Shown: one piece after another, positions 1-8,758 of the stretch
How the letters are laid out: each line of letters starts with the position of its first letter
Numbering within the stretch: position 1 is the first letter of the stretch
DNA from: an uncultured bacterium
GTDB taxonomy: Bacteria; Gemmatimonadota; Gemmatimonadetes; Longimicrobiales; RSA9
Direction: 5' to 3'
NCBI GenBank assembly: GCA_937995995.1
Contig: CALKIP010000242.1
Location: 1 to 19,968 of the forward strand
Length of the DNA stretch: 19,968 bases
Translations under genes and position numbers: made by a program
The notes under the pieces: model-generated
What the model was told of the DNA's origin: nothing
Database searches by the model: none
What the model saw: the letters and a program-made list of their open reading frames with translations, nothing else

Positions 1-915
<915 letters not shown>

Positions 916-935
916 AAGATCAGGGAGAGGAAGAC

Positions 936-1403
936 GTGGGCGAATACAGAGGGCGGCTCATGGGTGAGGGAAAGAGGTTCGCACTCGTCGTCAGCCGCTT
1001 CAACGAGCTGGTGACTGAGCGCCTCGCCGCGGGCGCACGGGCGTGCCTCGTGCAGCATGGGGTAGGCGAAGAGGACGTCGACACCTACTGGGTGCCCGGG
1101 GCATGGGAGCTGCCCCCGATCGTCCTCAGGACGGCGCGCAGCGGACGCTACGACGGAGTCGTCGCCCTCGGCTGCGTGATCCGGGGCGAGACGCCACACT
1201 TCGATTACGTGGCCGGCGAGGCCGCGAAGGGGATCGCGGCGGCGGCGCTGGAGTCGGAGGTGCCCGTGGCCTTCGGTGTGCTCACGACCGACACACCCGA
1301 CCAGGCGCTCGCTCGTGCGGGAGGCAAGGCCGGAAACAAGGGCTGGGAGGCCGCGCTCGGCGTCCTCGAAATGGCCGACCTATACAAACAACTGGAAGCA
1401 TAG
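936..1403 (+). CDS. ribH: 6,7-dimethyl-8-ribityllumazine synthase
   Basis: RibH condenses the RibBA-derived butanone phosphate with the ribitylamino-uracil to give lumazine, the penultimate step of riboflavin synthesis. It usually forms pentamers or icosahedral capsids in the cytosol. The protein has 155 residues, the usual length. Visible family motifs are 'ALVVSRFNELVT' near the N terminus, 'VPGAWELP', 'ALGCVIRGETPHFDYV' with the conserved histidine, and 'GGKAGNKGWEAA' near the end. The GTG start is chosen because the family needs residues before 'GKRFA' and a purine-rich ribosome binding site (gggagagg) lies just upstream. A later ATG at 960 would cut into the conserved N terminus. It follows ribBA by 20 bases and is followed by nusB after one base. 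Confidence 0.97.
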   Translation: MGEYRGRLMGEGKRFALVVSRFNELVTERLAAGARACLVQHGVGEEDVDTYWVPGAWELPPIVLRTARSGRYDGVVALGCVIRGETPHFDYVAGEAAKGIAAAALESEVPVAFGVLTTDTPDQALARAGGKAGNKGWEAALGVLEMADLYKQLEA

Positions 1404-1404
1404 C

Positions 1405-1824
1405 GTGCGGGAACGCAGTCGAGCACGGAGCTGGGCGCTACAGGTGCTGTACGCATGGGAATCACGGGGCCGGGAAGCATCACTTCCCGGCGTGCTCTCC
1501 GAGTTCCTTCGCGAGCGGCGGGTGGCGTGGTCCAGTCAGGAGTATCTGCGCGAGCTGATCCGTGCGGTCGGCGATCATGTGGATGAGATCGACCGGATGC
1601 TGCAGGAGTCGCTGACGAACTGGCGCCTGGAGCGCCTGTCGGTGATCGACCGCAACATCCTGCGCCTTGCCGCGGGGGAGATGCTCTACATCGAGGAGGT
1701 ACCGCCGCGAGTTTCGATCCAGGAGGGGATCATGCTGGCGGAGAAGTACGGCACGGCGGAGAGTCCCCGATTCGTGAACGGAGTGCTGGATGCACTCCTG
1801 CGGCGTCTGGAGGGGCGGGCGTAG
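1405..1824 (+). CDS. nusB: Transcription antitermination factor NusB
   Basis: NusB is a small all-helical RNA-binding protein that works with NusE (S10) at boxA sites to prevent early termination, mainly in rRNA operons. The 139-residue product starts 'RSRARSWALQVLYAWE', the typical NusB opening (xxR..A.Q.LY..E). It ends with 'VSIQEGIMLAEKYGTAESPRFVNGVLDALLRR', split here by the conserved 'AEKYGT..S..FVNGVLD' signature. The GTG at 1405 is used because it sits one base after the ribH stop and just before the conserved domain. The open frame extends further upstream only because it runs inside ribH. The ribH-nusB order is a common bacterial arrangement, which supports the call. Confidence 0.95.
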   Translation: MRERSRARSWALQVLYAWESRGREASLPGVLSEFLRERRVAWSSQEYLRELIRAVGDHVDEIDRMLQESLTNWRLERLSVIDRNILRLAAGEMLYIEEVPPRVSIQEGIMLAEKYGTAESPRFVNGVLDALLRRLEGRA

Positions 1825-1832
1825 GGGCGGGC

Positions 1833-2966
1833 GTGGCGAGGAGCGGCACGCTGAGGATCCTGGTCGTCAATTGGCAGGACCGGCTGAACCCGCAGGCGGG
1901 CGGCGCGGAGATCCACCTGCACGAGGTCTTCGGGCGACTGGTTGAACGCGGCCACTCTGTAACGGCGCTCGTCTCCGGCTGGCCCGGTGCGCCCCGCCGC
2001 GAGACGGTGGACGGTCTCGAAGTGCATCGCGTCGGGGGGCGGTATACATTCAATCTCGTGGCGCCTCGCTACTATCGCACGGAGCTCGCGGCTCGAGACT
2101 TCGATGTGATGGTCGAGGACCTGAACAAGGTGCCGTTGTTCGCGCCGTTCTGGAGCCGGTCCCCGCTCGTGCTCCTCGTGCACCATCTCTTCGGCCGTAC
2201 GGCGTTCGAGGAGGCGCCGTTTCCGATGGCGCTGGCCACGTGGCTCCTGGAGCGACCGCTCGGGCGAGTCTACCGCGACGTGCCGGTGGAGGCGGTCTCA
2301 CGCAGCACGGCCGAGGACCTGGTCGAGCGCGGGTTCAGTACCGATCAGATCGTCGTGATTCCGAACGGAGTCGATCTGACGTTCTACAGCCCATCGGAAG
2401 CGGAGCCGCGCTTCGTAGTGCCGACGCTGCTCTACCTCGGACGGCTGAAGCGCTACAAGCGGGTCGATCTCGTCGTGAGGGCCCTGGCGCGGCTTCGCGA
2501 CCGCGGCATGGATGCACGCCTCGTGATCGCGGGGCGTGGAGATCACGAGCCCGAGCTGCGACGGCTGATCTCGAAACTGGGTCTTCAGGACGCCGTGGAG
2601 ATGCCGGGCTTCGTCTCCGAGGAAGAGAAGCGCCGGCTCTTTCGCCAGGCGTGGGTGCACGTGCTCACGTCGCCGAGAGAGGGTTGGGGGATCACCAACC
2701 TGGAGGCCGCGGCGTGTGGGACTCCGACCGTGGCGAGCGACTCGCCCGGACTCAGGGACTCGGTCGTGGACGGCGAGACCGGCTTTCTCGTGCCTCACGG
2801 CGATGTGGGCGCACTGGCCGACCGACTCGGGCGGCTCCTGACCGACGCCGACCTGCGGCGCCGCCTCGGGATGCAGGCACGGGCCTTTGCGGAGCGGTTC
2901 AGCTGGGGGCGGGCCGCGGTGGATACAGAAGTGCACCTTCGGCGGGTGGTGGAAGGGAGGGCATAG
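1833..2966 (+). CDS. Glycosyltransferase family 4 (GT-B fold)
   Basis: This 377-residue protein is a probable retaining glycosyltransferase that moves a sugar from a nucleotide-sugar to a lipid, polysaccharide or protein acceptor; the substrate cannot be read from sequence. The N-terminal half has the acceptor-domain opening 'ILVVNWQDRLNPQAGGAEIH', with the glycine-rich loop typical of GT4. The C-terminal half has 'VVIPNGVDL', 'LLYLGRLKRYKRVDLVV' and 'EGWGITNLEA', which is the EX7E motif (Glu283 and Glu291). 'GETGFLVPHGD' closes the donor domain. The GTG start follows the nusB stop by 8 bases. No signal peptide is seen, so it is probably cytosolic or peripheral on the membrane. Neighbours do not reveal a polysaccharide cluster. 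Confidence 0.9.
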   Translation: MARSGTLRILVVNWQDRLNPQAGGAEIHLHEVFGRLVERGHSVTALVSGWPGAPRRETVDGLEVHRVGGRYTFNLVAPRYYRTELAARDFDVMVEDLNKVPLFAPFWSRSPLVLLVHHLFGRTAFEEAPFPMALATWLLERPLGRVYRDVPVEAVSRSTAEDLVERGFSTDQIVVIPNGVDLTFYSPSEAEPRFVVPTLLYLGRLKRYKRVDLVVRALARLRDRGMDARLVIAGRGDHEPELRRLISKLGLQDAVEMPGFVSEEEKRRLFRQAWVHVLTSPREGWGITNLEAAACGTPTVASDSPGLRDSVVDGETGFLVPHGDVGALADRLGRLLTDADLRRRLGMQARAFAERFSWGRAAVDTEVHLRRVVEGRA

Positions 2967-2989
2967 GCGTCCGCTGAATAGCGGGCGCC
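2966..2989 (+). terminator. Hairpin directly after the glycosyltransferase stop codon
   Basis: A stem of ten pairs (one U-G wobble) with a GAAT loop begins at the last base of the stop codon: ggcgtccgct / agcgggcgcc. No T run follows, so it is either a weak terminator or an RNA-stabilising intercistronic hairpin separating nusB/glycosyltransferase from the hpf-PTS cluster. Confidence 0.4.
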
Positions 2990-3017
2990 CTCGACGCACC
3001 TCAACCCGGGAGGAGAG

Positions 3018-3350
3018 ATGCACGTGACGATCAGCGCACGGCAATGTGTGGTGCCGGGTCCGGTCCGGCGGCACACGGAGGAGAGGTTGCGGCGGTTGAC
3101 GCGATTCGAGCCGCGCCTGCACGGGGCCGAGGTCAACTTCGAGGTGGAGGGCGGTGTACATCGAGCGGAGGCCCGTGTGATCGTGCCCGGCGCACCGCTC
3201 ATGGTGGCGCGAGGGCAGGGTGCGACATTTCGGGTCGCCGTGGATCGGGCGACTGACCGCCTGCGTCGTCGTCTGAAGAACAAGCGTGGACGGCTTCGCA
3301 ATCATCCCGGCGCTCGATCGTCGCCGGAAATGGTGCCGGCCGGAGGATAG
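3018..3350 (+). CDS. hpf: Ribosome hibernation-promoting factor, short HPF/YfiA type
   Basis: The product has 110 residues and matches the N-terminal S30AE/HPF domain, which binds the 30S decoding centre and shuts ribosomes down in stationary phase. It opens 'MHVTISARQCVVPGPVRRHTEE', interrupted by no gap, with the usual 'LRRLTRFEP' helix. It continues through 'AEVNFEVEGG..HRAEARVIVPG' to 'ATFRVAVDRATDRLRRRLKN'. There is no long C-terminal dimerisation domain, so it is the short form. The ATG has a strong ribosome binding site (gggaggagag) directly upstream. hpf next to hprK and ptsH/ptsI is a known arrangement in several Gram-negative groups, linking growth-state control with the PTS. Confidence 0.88.
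   Translation: MHVTISARQCVVPGPVRRHTEERLRRLTRFEPRLHGAEVNFEVEGGVHRAEARVIVPGAPLMVARGQGATFRVAVDRATDRLRRRLKNKRGRLRNHPGARSSPEMVPAGG
3342..3347 (+). promoter_or_regulatory. Ribosome binding site that fixes the hprK start
   Basis: ggagga lies 10 bases before GTG 3358 and overlaps the end of hpf. It favours this GTG over the earlier in-frame ATG at 3286, which lies deep inside hpf. Confidence 0.6.
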
Positions 3351-3357
3351 TGAATAC

Positions 3358-4317
3358 GTGCCGAAACTGACGGTCGCGGATCTTGTGAACACCAAGGGGC
3401 GGTCGTTGCAGCTCACGCTCCTGGCGGGGGAGGGCTGCCTCGACCGTCCGATCAAGGTATCGGATATTTCCAGCCCCGGTCTCGTGCTGGCCGGCTTCAC
3501 GAAACGGTTTCCCGAGGGCCGGCTCCAGGTGCTGGGCGAGACGGAGATCATGTACCTTCGCACCCTTGGTCCGGAGGCGCTGCGCACCACTCTCGAGCAA
3601 TTCTTCGCGCTGGAGATGCCCGCGGTCTTCGTCACCAAGGGGCTGGAGGTGCCGGAGCTGCTGGTCGAACTCGCGGCCGCGAGTGGGACGCCGCTCCTGC
3701 TCACGCAGTTGAAGACGGGCGACTTCTATCGTCGCATTCAGCCGTACCTCGAGGAGCAGCTCGCACCGGAGATCACGATGCACGGCTCGCTGGCCGACGT
3801 GTACGGGATCGGGCTGCTCTTCATCGGTCGGAGCGGGATCGGAAAGAGCGAGTGCGTGCTCGATCTGGTCGAGCGCGGGCACCGTCTCGTGGCCGACGAC
3901 GTGGTCCTGGTCACGCGGCACGGCAACGACCTGCTGATCGGCCGTGGGCACGAGCTCCAGAGGCACCACATGGAGATCCGGGGTGTCGGAATCATCGATA
4001 TCCCCGCGCTCTTCGGCATTCGCGCCATTCGCCAGCAGAAGCGCATCGAGGTGGTCGTGCAGCTCGAGGATTGGAGCGATACGGCTACTTACGATCGTAC
4101 CGGCCTGGAGACGAAGGAGATGGAGATTCTCGGGGTGAACGTGCCTCAGGTCACCATCCCGCTGAACCCGGGCAAGAACATCACCGTCATCTCGGAGGTG
4201 ATTGCCATGAATCACCTGTTGAAGTACTCCGGGGTGAACTCGGCGGTGCGGTTCAACAAGCGACTCCACGAGGCGATGCGTCCAGTCCGGGACTATCTGG
4301 AGGGGGACTATGAATGA
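3358..4317 (+). CDS. hprK: HPr kinase/phosphorylase
   Basis: HprK phosphorylates HPr on the regulatory serine and removes the phosphate again, tying PTS activity to the energy and metabolite state. The product has 319 residues, the normal length. The N-terminal domain ('LTVADLVNTKGRSLQLTLLAGE..LDRPI') precedes the catalytic domain. That domain carries His142 ('TMHGSL'), the P-loop 'GRSGIGKS' at residues 157-164, and 'RLVADDVV' with the paired aspartates. The HprK signature 'MEIRGVGIIDIPALFGIRAI' follows. GTG 3358 is chosen for its ribosome binding site and because the family begins here. It starts 7 bases after hpf and overlaps the EIIA gene by 8 bases, so the genes are probably translationally coupled. 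Its substrate HPr, with the target serine intact, is encoded 2.3 kb downstream. Confidence 0.96.
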   Translation: MPKLTVADLVNTKGRSLQLTLLAGEGCLDRPIKVSDISSPGLVLAGFTKRFPEGRLQVLGETEIMYLRTLGPEALRTTLEQFFALEMPAVFVTKGLEVPELLVELAAASGTPLLLTQLKTGDFYRRIQPYLEEQLAPEITMHGSLADVYGIGLLFIGRSGIGKSECVLDLVERGHRLVADDVVLVTRHGNDLLIGRGHELQRHHMEIRGVGIIDIPALFGIRAIRQQKRIEVVVQLEDWSDTATYDRTGLETKEMEILGVNVPQVTIPLNPGKNITVISEVIAMNHLLKYSGVNSAVRFNKRLHEAMRPVRDYLEGDYE

Positions 4318-4738
4318 CGGTGCCCCGGCTCGCGGCATCGTCATCGGTCACGGTGCCGTGGCCGAAGGGTTGGTCGATGCGGTTCGCCGAATCTCGGGCG
4401 TCGATGATGGCGTCCTCGTCGCCATCAGCAACGAGGGGCTGTCACCGGACCGGCTGGCCGACGAGGTGGGGCGGCACCTGGGCGAGGGCCCGGTGGTGCT
4501 GTTCACGGACCTGCCGAGTGGGAGCTGCAGCGTCGCGGCGCGTCGACTTTGTCGGGGCCGGTCCGATCTGGCGGTGATCGGCGGGGTCAATCTTCCGCTA
4601 CTACTCGATTTCGTGACTCACCGGCACCTGCCGCTGCGCGAGCTGGTGGCCCGGTCGGCGGACCGAGGCCGTGCCGGGATCGTCTGCGTACCCATGGAGC
4701 CCGGAGACGATGCCCGTACTCCTGTATCGGGTCGATGA
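4310..4738 (+). CDS. PTS system Man-family EIIA component
   Basis: EIIA of the mannose/fructose/sorbose PTS family accepts phosphate from HPr-His and passes it to EIIB. The 142-residue protein opens with 'GIVIGHGAVAEGLVDAV', where His14 is the expected phosphorylation site. 'VVLFTDLPSGSCSVAARRL' matches the 'DLxGGSP' region of the family, and 'VIGGVNLPLLLDFV' is the typical core helix start. It is a single-domain EIIA, not fused to EIIB. It overlaps hprK by 8 bases and the next gene by 29 bases. In related bacteria a rapZ gene often lies between hprK and this gene; here there is none. Whether it serves sugar uptake or regulation cannot be decided from sequence. Confidence 0.9.
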   Translation: MNDGAPARGIVIGHGAVAEGLVDAVRRISGVDDGVLVAISNEGLSPDRLADEVGRHLGEGPVVLFTDLPSGSCSVAARRLCRGRSDLAVIGGVNLPLLLDFVTHRHLPLRELVARSADRGRAGIVCVPMEPGDDARTPVSGR

Positions 4739-5207
4739 ACGCCTGATCCATGGACAGGTCGTGGTCGGCTGGGGCAACCAGATGCGGCCCGATCTGATCG
4801 TGGTGGTCGACGATGACCTGGCCGACTCCTCATGGGAGCAGGAACTCTACGGTCTGGGGCTTCCGCCCGAGATCGAGGCGGAGTTCCACGATGTCGAGTC
4901 GGCTCGCCGCCACCTGGAGGAGTGGCGCCAGGGCTCGCGCCGGGTGCTGCTCCTGACCCGTGACGTACACACCATGGCCCGGCTCGCCGAAGGCGGGCTC
5001 ATGCAGGGCGAGTCGGTCAACATCGGCGGGATCCATCACGCGCCGGGTCGCCGTGCCGTGCTGCCGTACGTCTACCTGCGGGAGGATGAGGAGAGGGCGC
5101 TGGAGTCGCTCGAAGAGGAGGGCGTCGAAGTGAGTGCACGTGACCTGCCGGTCTCGCGGCGCGTCGACCTCGATGAGCTTCTGGACCGACCACGGCAGCG
5201 GCCATGA
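4710..5207 (+). CDS. PTS system Man-family EIIB component
   Basis: EIIB takes phosphate from EIIA and donates it to the sugar bound by EIIC/EIID. The 165-residue product opens 'MPVLLYRVDERLIHGQVVVGW', shown here up to the usual break; the family signature is R(I/V)D(E/D)RLIHGQV and the active histidine is His14. Later 'LLLTRDVHTMARLAEGG' and 'VNIGGIHHAPGRR' match the conserved 'NVGGMHxxxG' region. ATG 4710 is used because it sits immediately before the signature; an earlier in-frame ATG at 4671 would add 13 unrelated residues lying inside the EIIA gene. It overlaps EIIC by the four bases ATGA. Confidence 0.93.
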   Translation: MPVLLYRVDERLIHGQVVVGWGNQMRPDLIVVVDDDLADSSWEQELYGLGLPPEIEAEFHDVESARRHLEEWRQGSRRVLLLTRDVHTMARLAEGGLMQGESVNIGGIHHAPGRRAVLPYVYLREDEERALESLEEEGVEVSARDLPVSRRVDLDELLDRPRQRP

Positions 5208-5878
5208 GCTGGCTCGCGGTGGCGCTGTGGGGTGGGGCGGTCGGTCTCGACGCGACGTCGTTTCCCCAGGTGATGATCTCGCGCCCGATCGTGGCCGCAG
5301 CGGTCACGGGGCTGCTCCTCGGCGAGCCGCTCGCCGGCATCGGCGTCGGCGTCATCCTCGAGCTCTTCGCACTGGTCATCCTTCCGATCGGCGCCGCGCG
5401 CTACCCGGAGGCCGGGCCGGCCGCGGTGGCGGCGGCCGCGGCGTACGCGGGCACGGCAGGTGGGGAGTCCCGGCCGGAGCTCCTGCTCCTGGCCGTCGGA
5501 TTCGGTCTCGTCTGGGAGCACCTCTCCGGATCGTCCGTCAACGCTCTGCGGCGGCTGAACGAGCGGCTGGTCACCACGGGGAGCGATTCCGGCCCGCTCA
5601 CGGCCGGCAGGCTGGAGAGGATACAGTATCTCGCTCTGGCCGCGGATTTCCTGCGCGGAAGCATCATGAGTGTGGCCGGTGCGGCCATCGCATTTCTGCT
5701 TCTACGAGCGGTGGGCGGCTACTGGTCGCTCGGAACCGGGCCGGCGGCTGGCGCATTGGGCGTTGCGGGCGCGGCCATGGTCGGCGCATCGCTTTCTCTC
5801 TTCAAGGGCTGGAGCGAGCGTCGCCTCGCCTTCGCCCTCGGGGTGCTATGCGGAGTGCTGGTCCTCCTCGCGGGGTGA
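5204..5878 (+). CDS. PTS system Man-family EIIC component (membrane)
   Basis: EIIC is one of the two integral membrane subunits of the Man-type permease. The 224-residue protein is strongly hydrophobic throughout and has the family look: 'GLDATSFPQVMISRPIVAAAVTG' early on, 'GEPLAGIGVGVILELFAL' (conserved GxxxELxxL-type segment), then 'IGAARYPEAGPA'. Several membrane spans follow, with a longer loop around residues 105-145. It is a little shorter than many EIIC proteins (about 250-265), with the shortage mostly towards the C-terminal half. Start and stop overlap both neighbours by four bases, which means the stoichiometry of EIIB, EIIC and EIID is probably set by coupled translation. Confidence 0.88.
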   Translation: MSWLAVALWGGAVGLDATSFPQVMISRPIVAAAVTGLLLGEPLAGIGVGVILELFALVILPIGAARYPEAGPAAVAAAAAYAGTAGGESRPELLLLAVGFGLVWEHLSGSSVNALRRLNERLVTTGSDSGPLTAGRLERIQYLALAADFLRGSIMSVAGAAIAFLLLRAVGGYWSLGTGPAAGALGVAGAAMVGASLSLFKGWSERRLAFALGVLCGVLVLLAG

Positions 5879-6642
5879 GGCGGCTACACAGCGGGACGCG
5901 GCTGTCGATGCTGCTACGCTCGTTCGCGATCCAGGGTTCGTGGAACTACCGGACCCTGATCGGGCACGGCTTCGCCTTCGCGTTGCTGCCGGCGCTGCGC
6001 GCCATCCACCGCGGCGATCCGGAGGGTCTGCGCGAGGCGATCGGCCGTCATGCGCAGCTCTTCAACGGCCACCCGTACCTGGCGCCGATGGCCTTGGGTG
6101 CAGTTGCCGGGTTGGAGGCCGATGGCGCGGCCCCACAGGTCGTCGAGCGGTTCAAGACGGCGGTCCGCGGGTCGCTCGGTACGATCGGTGACCGCCTGGT
6201 TTGGGCCGGTTGGCGGCCTGTCTGCATCCTGTTCACGCTGGCGCTGCTTCTCGCCGGTGCGGCCTGGTGGGTGGCCGTGGCCACTTTCCTGGTGGTCTAC
6301 AACGCAGGCCATCTCGTGCTGCGGGTGTGGAGTCTCCGGCTCGGGCTACGGGAAGGGGTGCGGATCGGTGAGTACATGCGGCACTCGAGCATCGGTGGGG
6401 CACAGCGGGTCGTGCCGGTGTTCGGCAGTTTTTTGGTCGGCCTCGTGGTACCGCTCGCCGTAGCGGGCCGCCACGTTGACCTCGCGGGGCTTCCCGATGG
6501 CGGGTTTTCGGTGCCGTGGCTCATGGCAGCCGCCACCGCGGCGGTCATCGGGATCCGAATGGGGTCAGGAATTCGAACGCCGGTCATCCTCGCGTTGCTC
6601 GGCTTCACGCTTCTCGGACTGCTAATGAGAGTCCTTCAATGA
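5875..6642 (+). CDS. PTS system Man-family EIID component (membrane)
   Basis: EIID is the partner of EIIC in Man-type permeases. The 255-residue product has the diagnostic N terminus 'LLRSFAIQGSWNYRTLIGHG', like the family pattern RSF.LQ.S.N...M...GF, then 'LLPALRAIH' and 'FNGHPYLAPMALGAVAG' (compare 'FNTHP...IxGI'). Later come 'FKTAVRGSLGTIGDRLVW' (compare 'K..LMGPLAGIGDS') and C-terminal membrane spans. GTG 5875 overlaps the EIIC stop as GTGA and leaves the usual short leader before the conserved domain; ATG 5908 is a possible alternative. The open frame extends far upstream only as a shadow through EIIC. The last bases overlap the ptsH start as ATGA. Confidence 0.9.
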   Translation: MRRLHSGTRLSMLLRSFAIQGSWNYRTLIGHGFAFALLPALRAIHRGDPEGLREAIGRHAQLFNGHPYLAPMALGAVAGLEADGAAPQVVERFKTAVRGSLGTIGDRLVWAGWRPVCILFTLALLLAGAAWWVAVATFLVVYNAGHLVLRVWSLRLGLREGVRIGEYMRHSSIGGAQRVVPVFGSFLVGLVVPLAVAGRHVDLAGLPDGGFSVPWLMAAATAAVIGIRMGSGIRTPVILALLGFTLLGLLMRVLQ

Positions 6643-6923
6643 GTTCGGCTTTCGTGGATCACGAACGTACAGTACGTATTCGGAACAAGTATGGGTTGCA
6701 CGCGCGCCCGGCGGCGGAATTCGTCAAGCTGGCGAGCCGTTTCCAGGCCGATATCTGGGTTCGGAAGGATGGGACCGAAGTGAATGGCAAGAGCATCATG
6801 GGAGTGATGATGCTGGCCGCCGAGTGTGGTAGCGAAATCCACATTCGTGCCTCGGGAGAGGATGCCGAGGTGGCACTCGACGAACTGGCTGCCCTGGTCT
6901 CGCAGGGGTTCGGAGAGGAGTAG
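6639..6923 (+). CDS. ptsH: Phosphocarrier protein HPr
   Basis: HPr carries phosphate from EI to the EIIA proteins. The 94-residue product contains both classic sites: 'NKYGLHARPAAEFV' with His21 as the phospho-carrier, and 'VNGKSIMGVMMLA' with Ser52, the equivalent of the regulatory serine phosphorylated by HprK. The intact serine site and the hprK gene in the same cluster support a working kinase/HPr switch. ATG 6639 overlaps the EIID stop (ATGA). A longer open frame upstream lies within EIID and is not used. ptsI starts 6 bases after the stop. Confidence 0.96.
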   Translation: MSSAFVDHERTVRIRNKYGLHARPAAEFVKLASRFQADIWVRKDGTEVNGKSIMGVMMLAAECGSEIHIRASGEDAEVALDELAALVSQGFGEE

Positions 6924-6929
6924 ACGACG

Positions 6930-8711
6930 TTGTCGTTGGTCTACGATGGGATACCGGCTGCGCCCGGGATCGTGATCGGTCCGGCGTTCGTGCTGAATTG
7001 GCAAGTACCGCGCGTGCCGCACGTCACGATCCTGCCGGAGGAGGTGGAGCGGGAGGTCGAGCGGTTCGACCAGGCCCGGGAGTCGGCCAAGCGCCGCATC
7101 CGTGAGATCCGTGACCAGACCGCCTCCCAGTTGGGCGACGTCGAGGCGCACATCTTCGATCCCCAGATCGTCATGCTCGACGATGCCGAACTGATCGAGG
7201 GGACGCACGCCTACATTCGGGAGAACCACCTTTCGGCGGCGCGGGCTTTCGAGCTTCGTATGCTGGAGTTCCGCTCGGAGTGGCGCCGGGTCGGCCATCC
7301 GATGGTGATGGATCGGCTGAACGACCTCCTGGACGTCGAAATCCGCGTCATCCGCCATCTCCTGGGTCTCGACGAGCCGGACCACACGCTCGGGAACGTA
7401 CAAGGGAAGGTGGTCCTCGTCGCGAGGGATCTCACACCGACGATCACGGTGCAGCTCGACCGGGACTCGATCCTGGGGATAGCGACGGACGCGGGGACAC
7501 GCACGTCGCACTCGGCGATCCTGGCGAGGGCGCTGGATCTTCCCGCGGTGGTGAGCCTCGGCGACCTGTCGGAGCACGTGGAGTCGGGACAGGAAGTAAT
7601 CCTCGACGGGCGCGCCGGTCGGGTGATCGTCCTGCCGAGCGAGGCCGAGAAGGCACTCTACCGAGAGCGCGACGTCCAGGTCCGGGAATGGGAGCAGGAA
7701 CTGGTCCTGCTCTCCCACCTCGAACCGGTGACGCCCGACCACCAGCCGGTGCTGCTGCGTGCGAACATCGACCTGCCCGACGAGGCGGCGACCGCGCGCA
7801 AGCACGGTGCCCAGGGCGTCGGGCTTTTCCGCACTGAATTCCTCGTGGTCGGGCGTAGCTCGGTGCCGGGCGAGGAGGAGCAGTACCAGGCGTATCGTCG
7901 GGTCACGGAGGCGTTCCCGGAGCAGGCAGTCTACATCCGGACCTACGACCTCGGTGGCGACAAGTTCCCGCTCTTCCTGAACATGCCTCAGGAGGAGAAC
8001 CCCTTCTTGGGGTGGCGCGCGATCCGCGTCTGCCTGGACATGCCCGAGCTGTTCCGGACCCAGCTTCGCGCGCTGCTGCGAGCCACGGTGCACGGTGATG
8101 TGCGGATCATGCTGCCGCTGGTCAACGAGATCGAGGAGATCCGCAGGACGCGCGAGCTGTTGGAGGAAGAGGAGGCCCGGCTCACGAAAGAGGGCATTGC
8201 CTACAATGCGGGCTACAAGCTCGGCATGATGATCGAGACGCCGGCCGCCGCGCTGACCGCGATGGAGTTTACGCGCCACGCCGACTTCTTCTCGATCGGT
8301 ACGAACGACCTGGTCCAGTACACCCTCGCCGTGGACCGGGGCAACGCGCGGCTCGCCTCGCGCTACAACCCCTTCCACCCGGCGGTGCTCAAGATGCTGC
8401 ACCAGGTCTCGGAAGCCGGGCGCAAGGCCGGGATCGAGGTGAGTGTCTGTGGCGAGCTCGCGGCTACGCCTCTCGGCGTATTCCTCCTTCTGGGCATGGG
8501 GGTCACGGCGCTCAGCGTGGCGCCGTCGTCACTGCCCGAGATCAAGAAGGTGATCCGCAGCGTGCCCGAGCGGGACGCGCGCGAGGCAGTGGGCGAGGCG
8601 CTCGAGGCGCACACGCCCACCGAGGTCACGAGGGTCCTGAAGGAGCGGATCGGCCACTGGCTCGACCTGTCGCTGTTCTCGAACCGCTGGAACCAGTCGT
8701 CCGGTAGGTGA
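6930..8711 (+). CDS. ptsI: PTS enzyme I (phosphoenolpyruvate-protein phosphotransferase)
   Basis: EI takes phosphate from phosphoenolpyruvate and gives it to HPr, starting the PTS chain in the cytosol. The 593-residue protein has all parts in order: the N-terminal 'GIPAAPGIVIGPA', a helical HPr-binding region, the phospho-histidine loop 'TRTSHSAILARALDLPAVV' (His194), 'GLFRTEFLVVGR', 'TYDLGGDK', 'NPFLGWRAIRVCL', 'GTNDLVQYTLAVDRGN' and 'VCGELA' with Cys507. In the histidine loop the usual GGRTSH is read as GTRTSH, a small deviation outside the catalytic residues. The TTG start is used because translation begins directly at the conserved 'LVYDGIPAAPG' and no better start is in range. Length is slightly above the E. 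coli enzyme (575). Confidence 0.97.
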   Translation: MSLVYDGIPAAPGIVIGPAFVLNWQVPRVPHVTILPEEVEREVERFDQARESAKRRIREIRDQTASQLGDVEAHIFDPQIVMLDDAELIEGTHAYIRENHLSAARAFELRMLEFRSEWRRVGHPMVMDRLNDLLDVEIRVIRHLLGLDEPDHTLGNVQGKVVLVARDLTPTITVQLDRDSILGIATDAGTRTSHSAILARALDLPAVVSLGDLSEHVESGQEVILDGRAGRVIVLPSEAEKALYRERDVQVREWEQELVLLSHLEPVTPDHQPVLLRANIDLPDEAATARKHGAQGVGLFRTEFLVVGRSSVPGEEEQYQAYRRVTEAFPEQAVYIRTYDLGGDKFPLFLNMPQEENPFLGWRAIRVCLDMPELFRTQLRALLRATVHGDVRIMLPLVNEIEEIRRTRELLEEEEARLTKEGIAYNAGYKLGMMIETPAAALTAMEFTRHADFFSIGTNDLVQYTLAVDRGNARLASRYNPFHPAVLKMLHQVSEAGRKAGIEVSVCGELAATPLGVFLLLGMGVTALSVAPSSLPEIKKVIRSVPERDAREAVGEALEAHTPTEVTRVLKERIGHWLDLSLFSNRWNQSSGR

Positions 8712-8758
8712 GGTCGCACCATCCACGCTCGCACCCGTCAGGTGAGGAGAAGCTGCCG

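Noticed and set aside
2298..4344. Long - strand frames across the glycosyltransferase, hpf and hprK
   Set aside because: No recognisable domain, no ribosome binding site, and all three + strand genes are firmly identified.
6636..8402. 588-codon open frame on the - strand across ptsI
   Set aside because: It mirrors a clearly real enzyme I gene; its translation is rich in Arg, His and Asp with no family motif. Long antisense frames are expected in high-GC genes.
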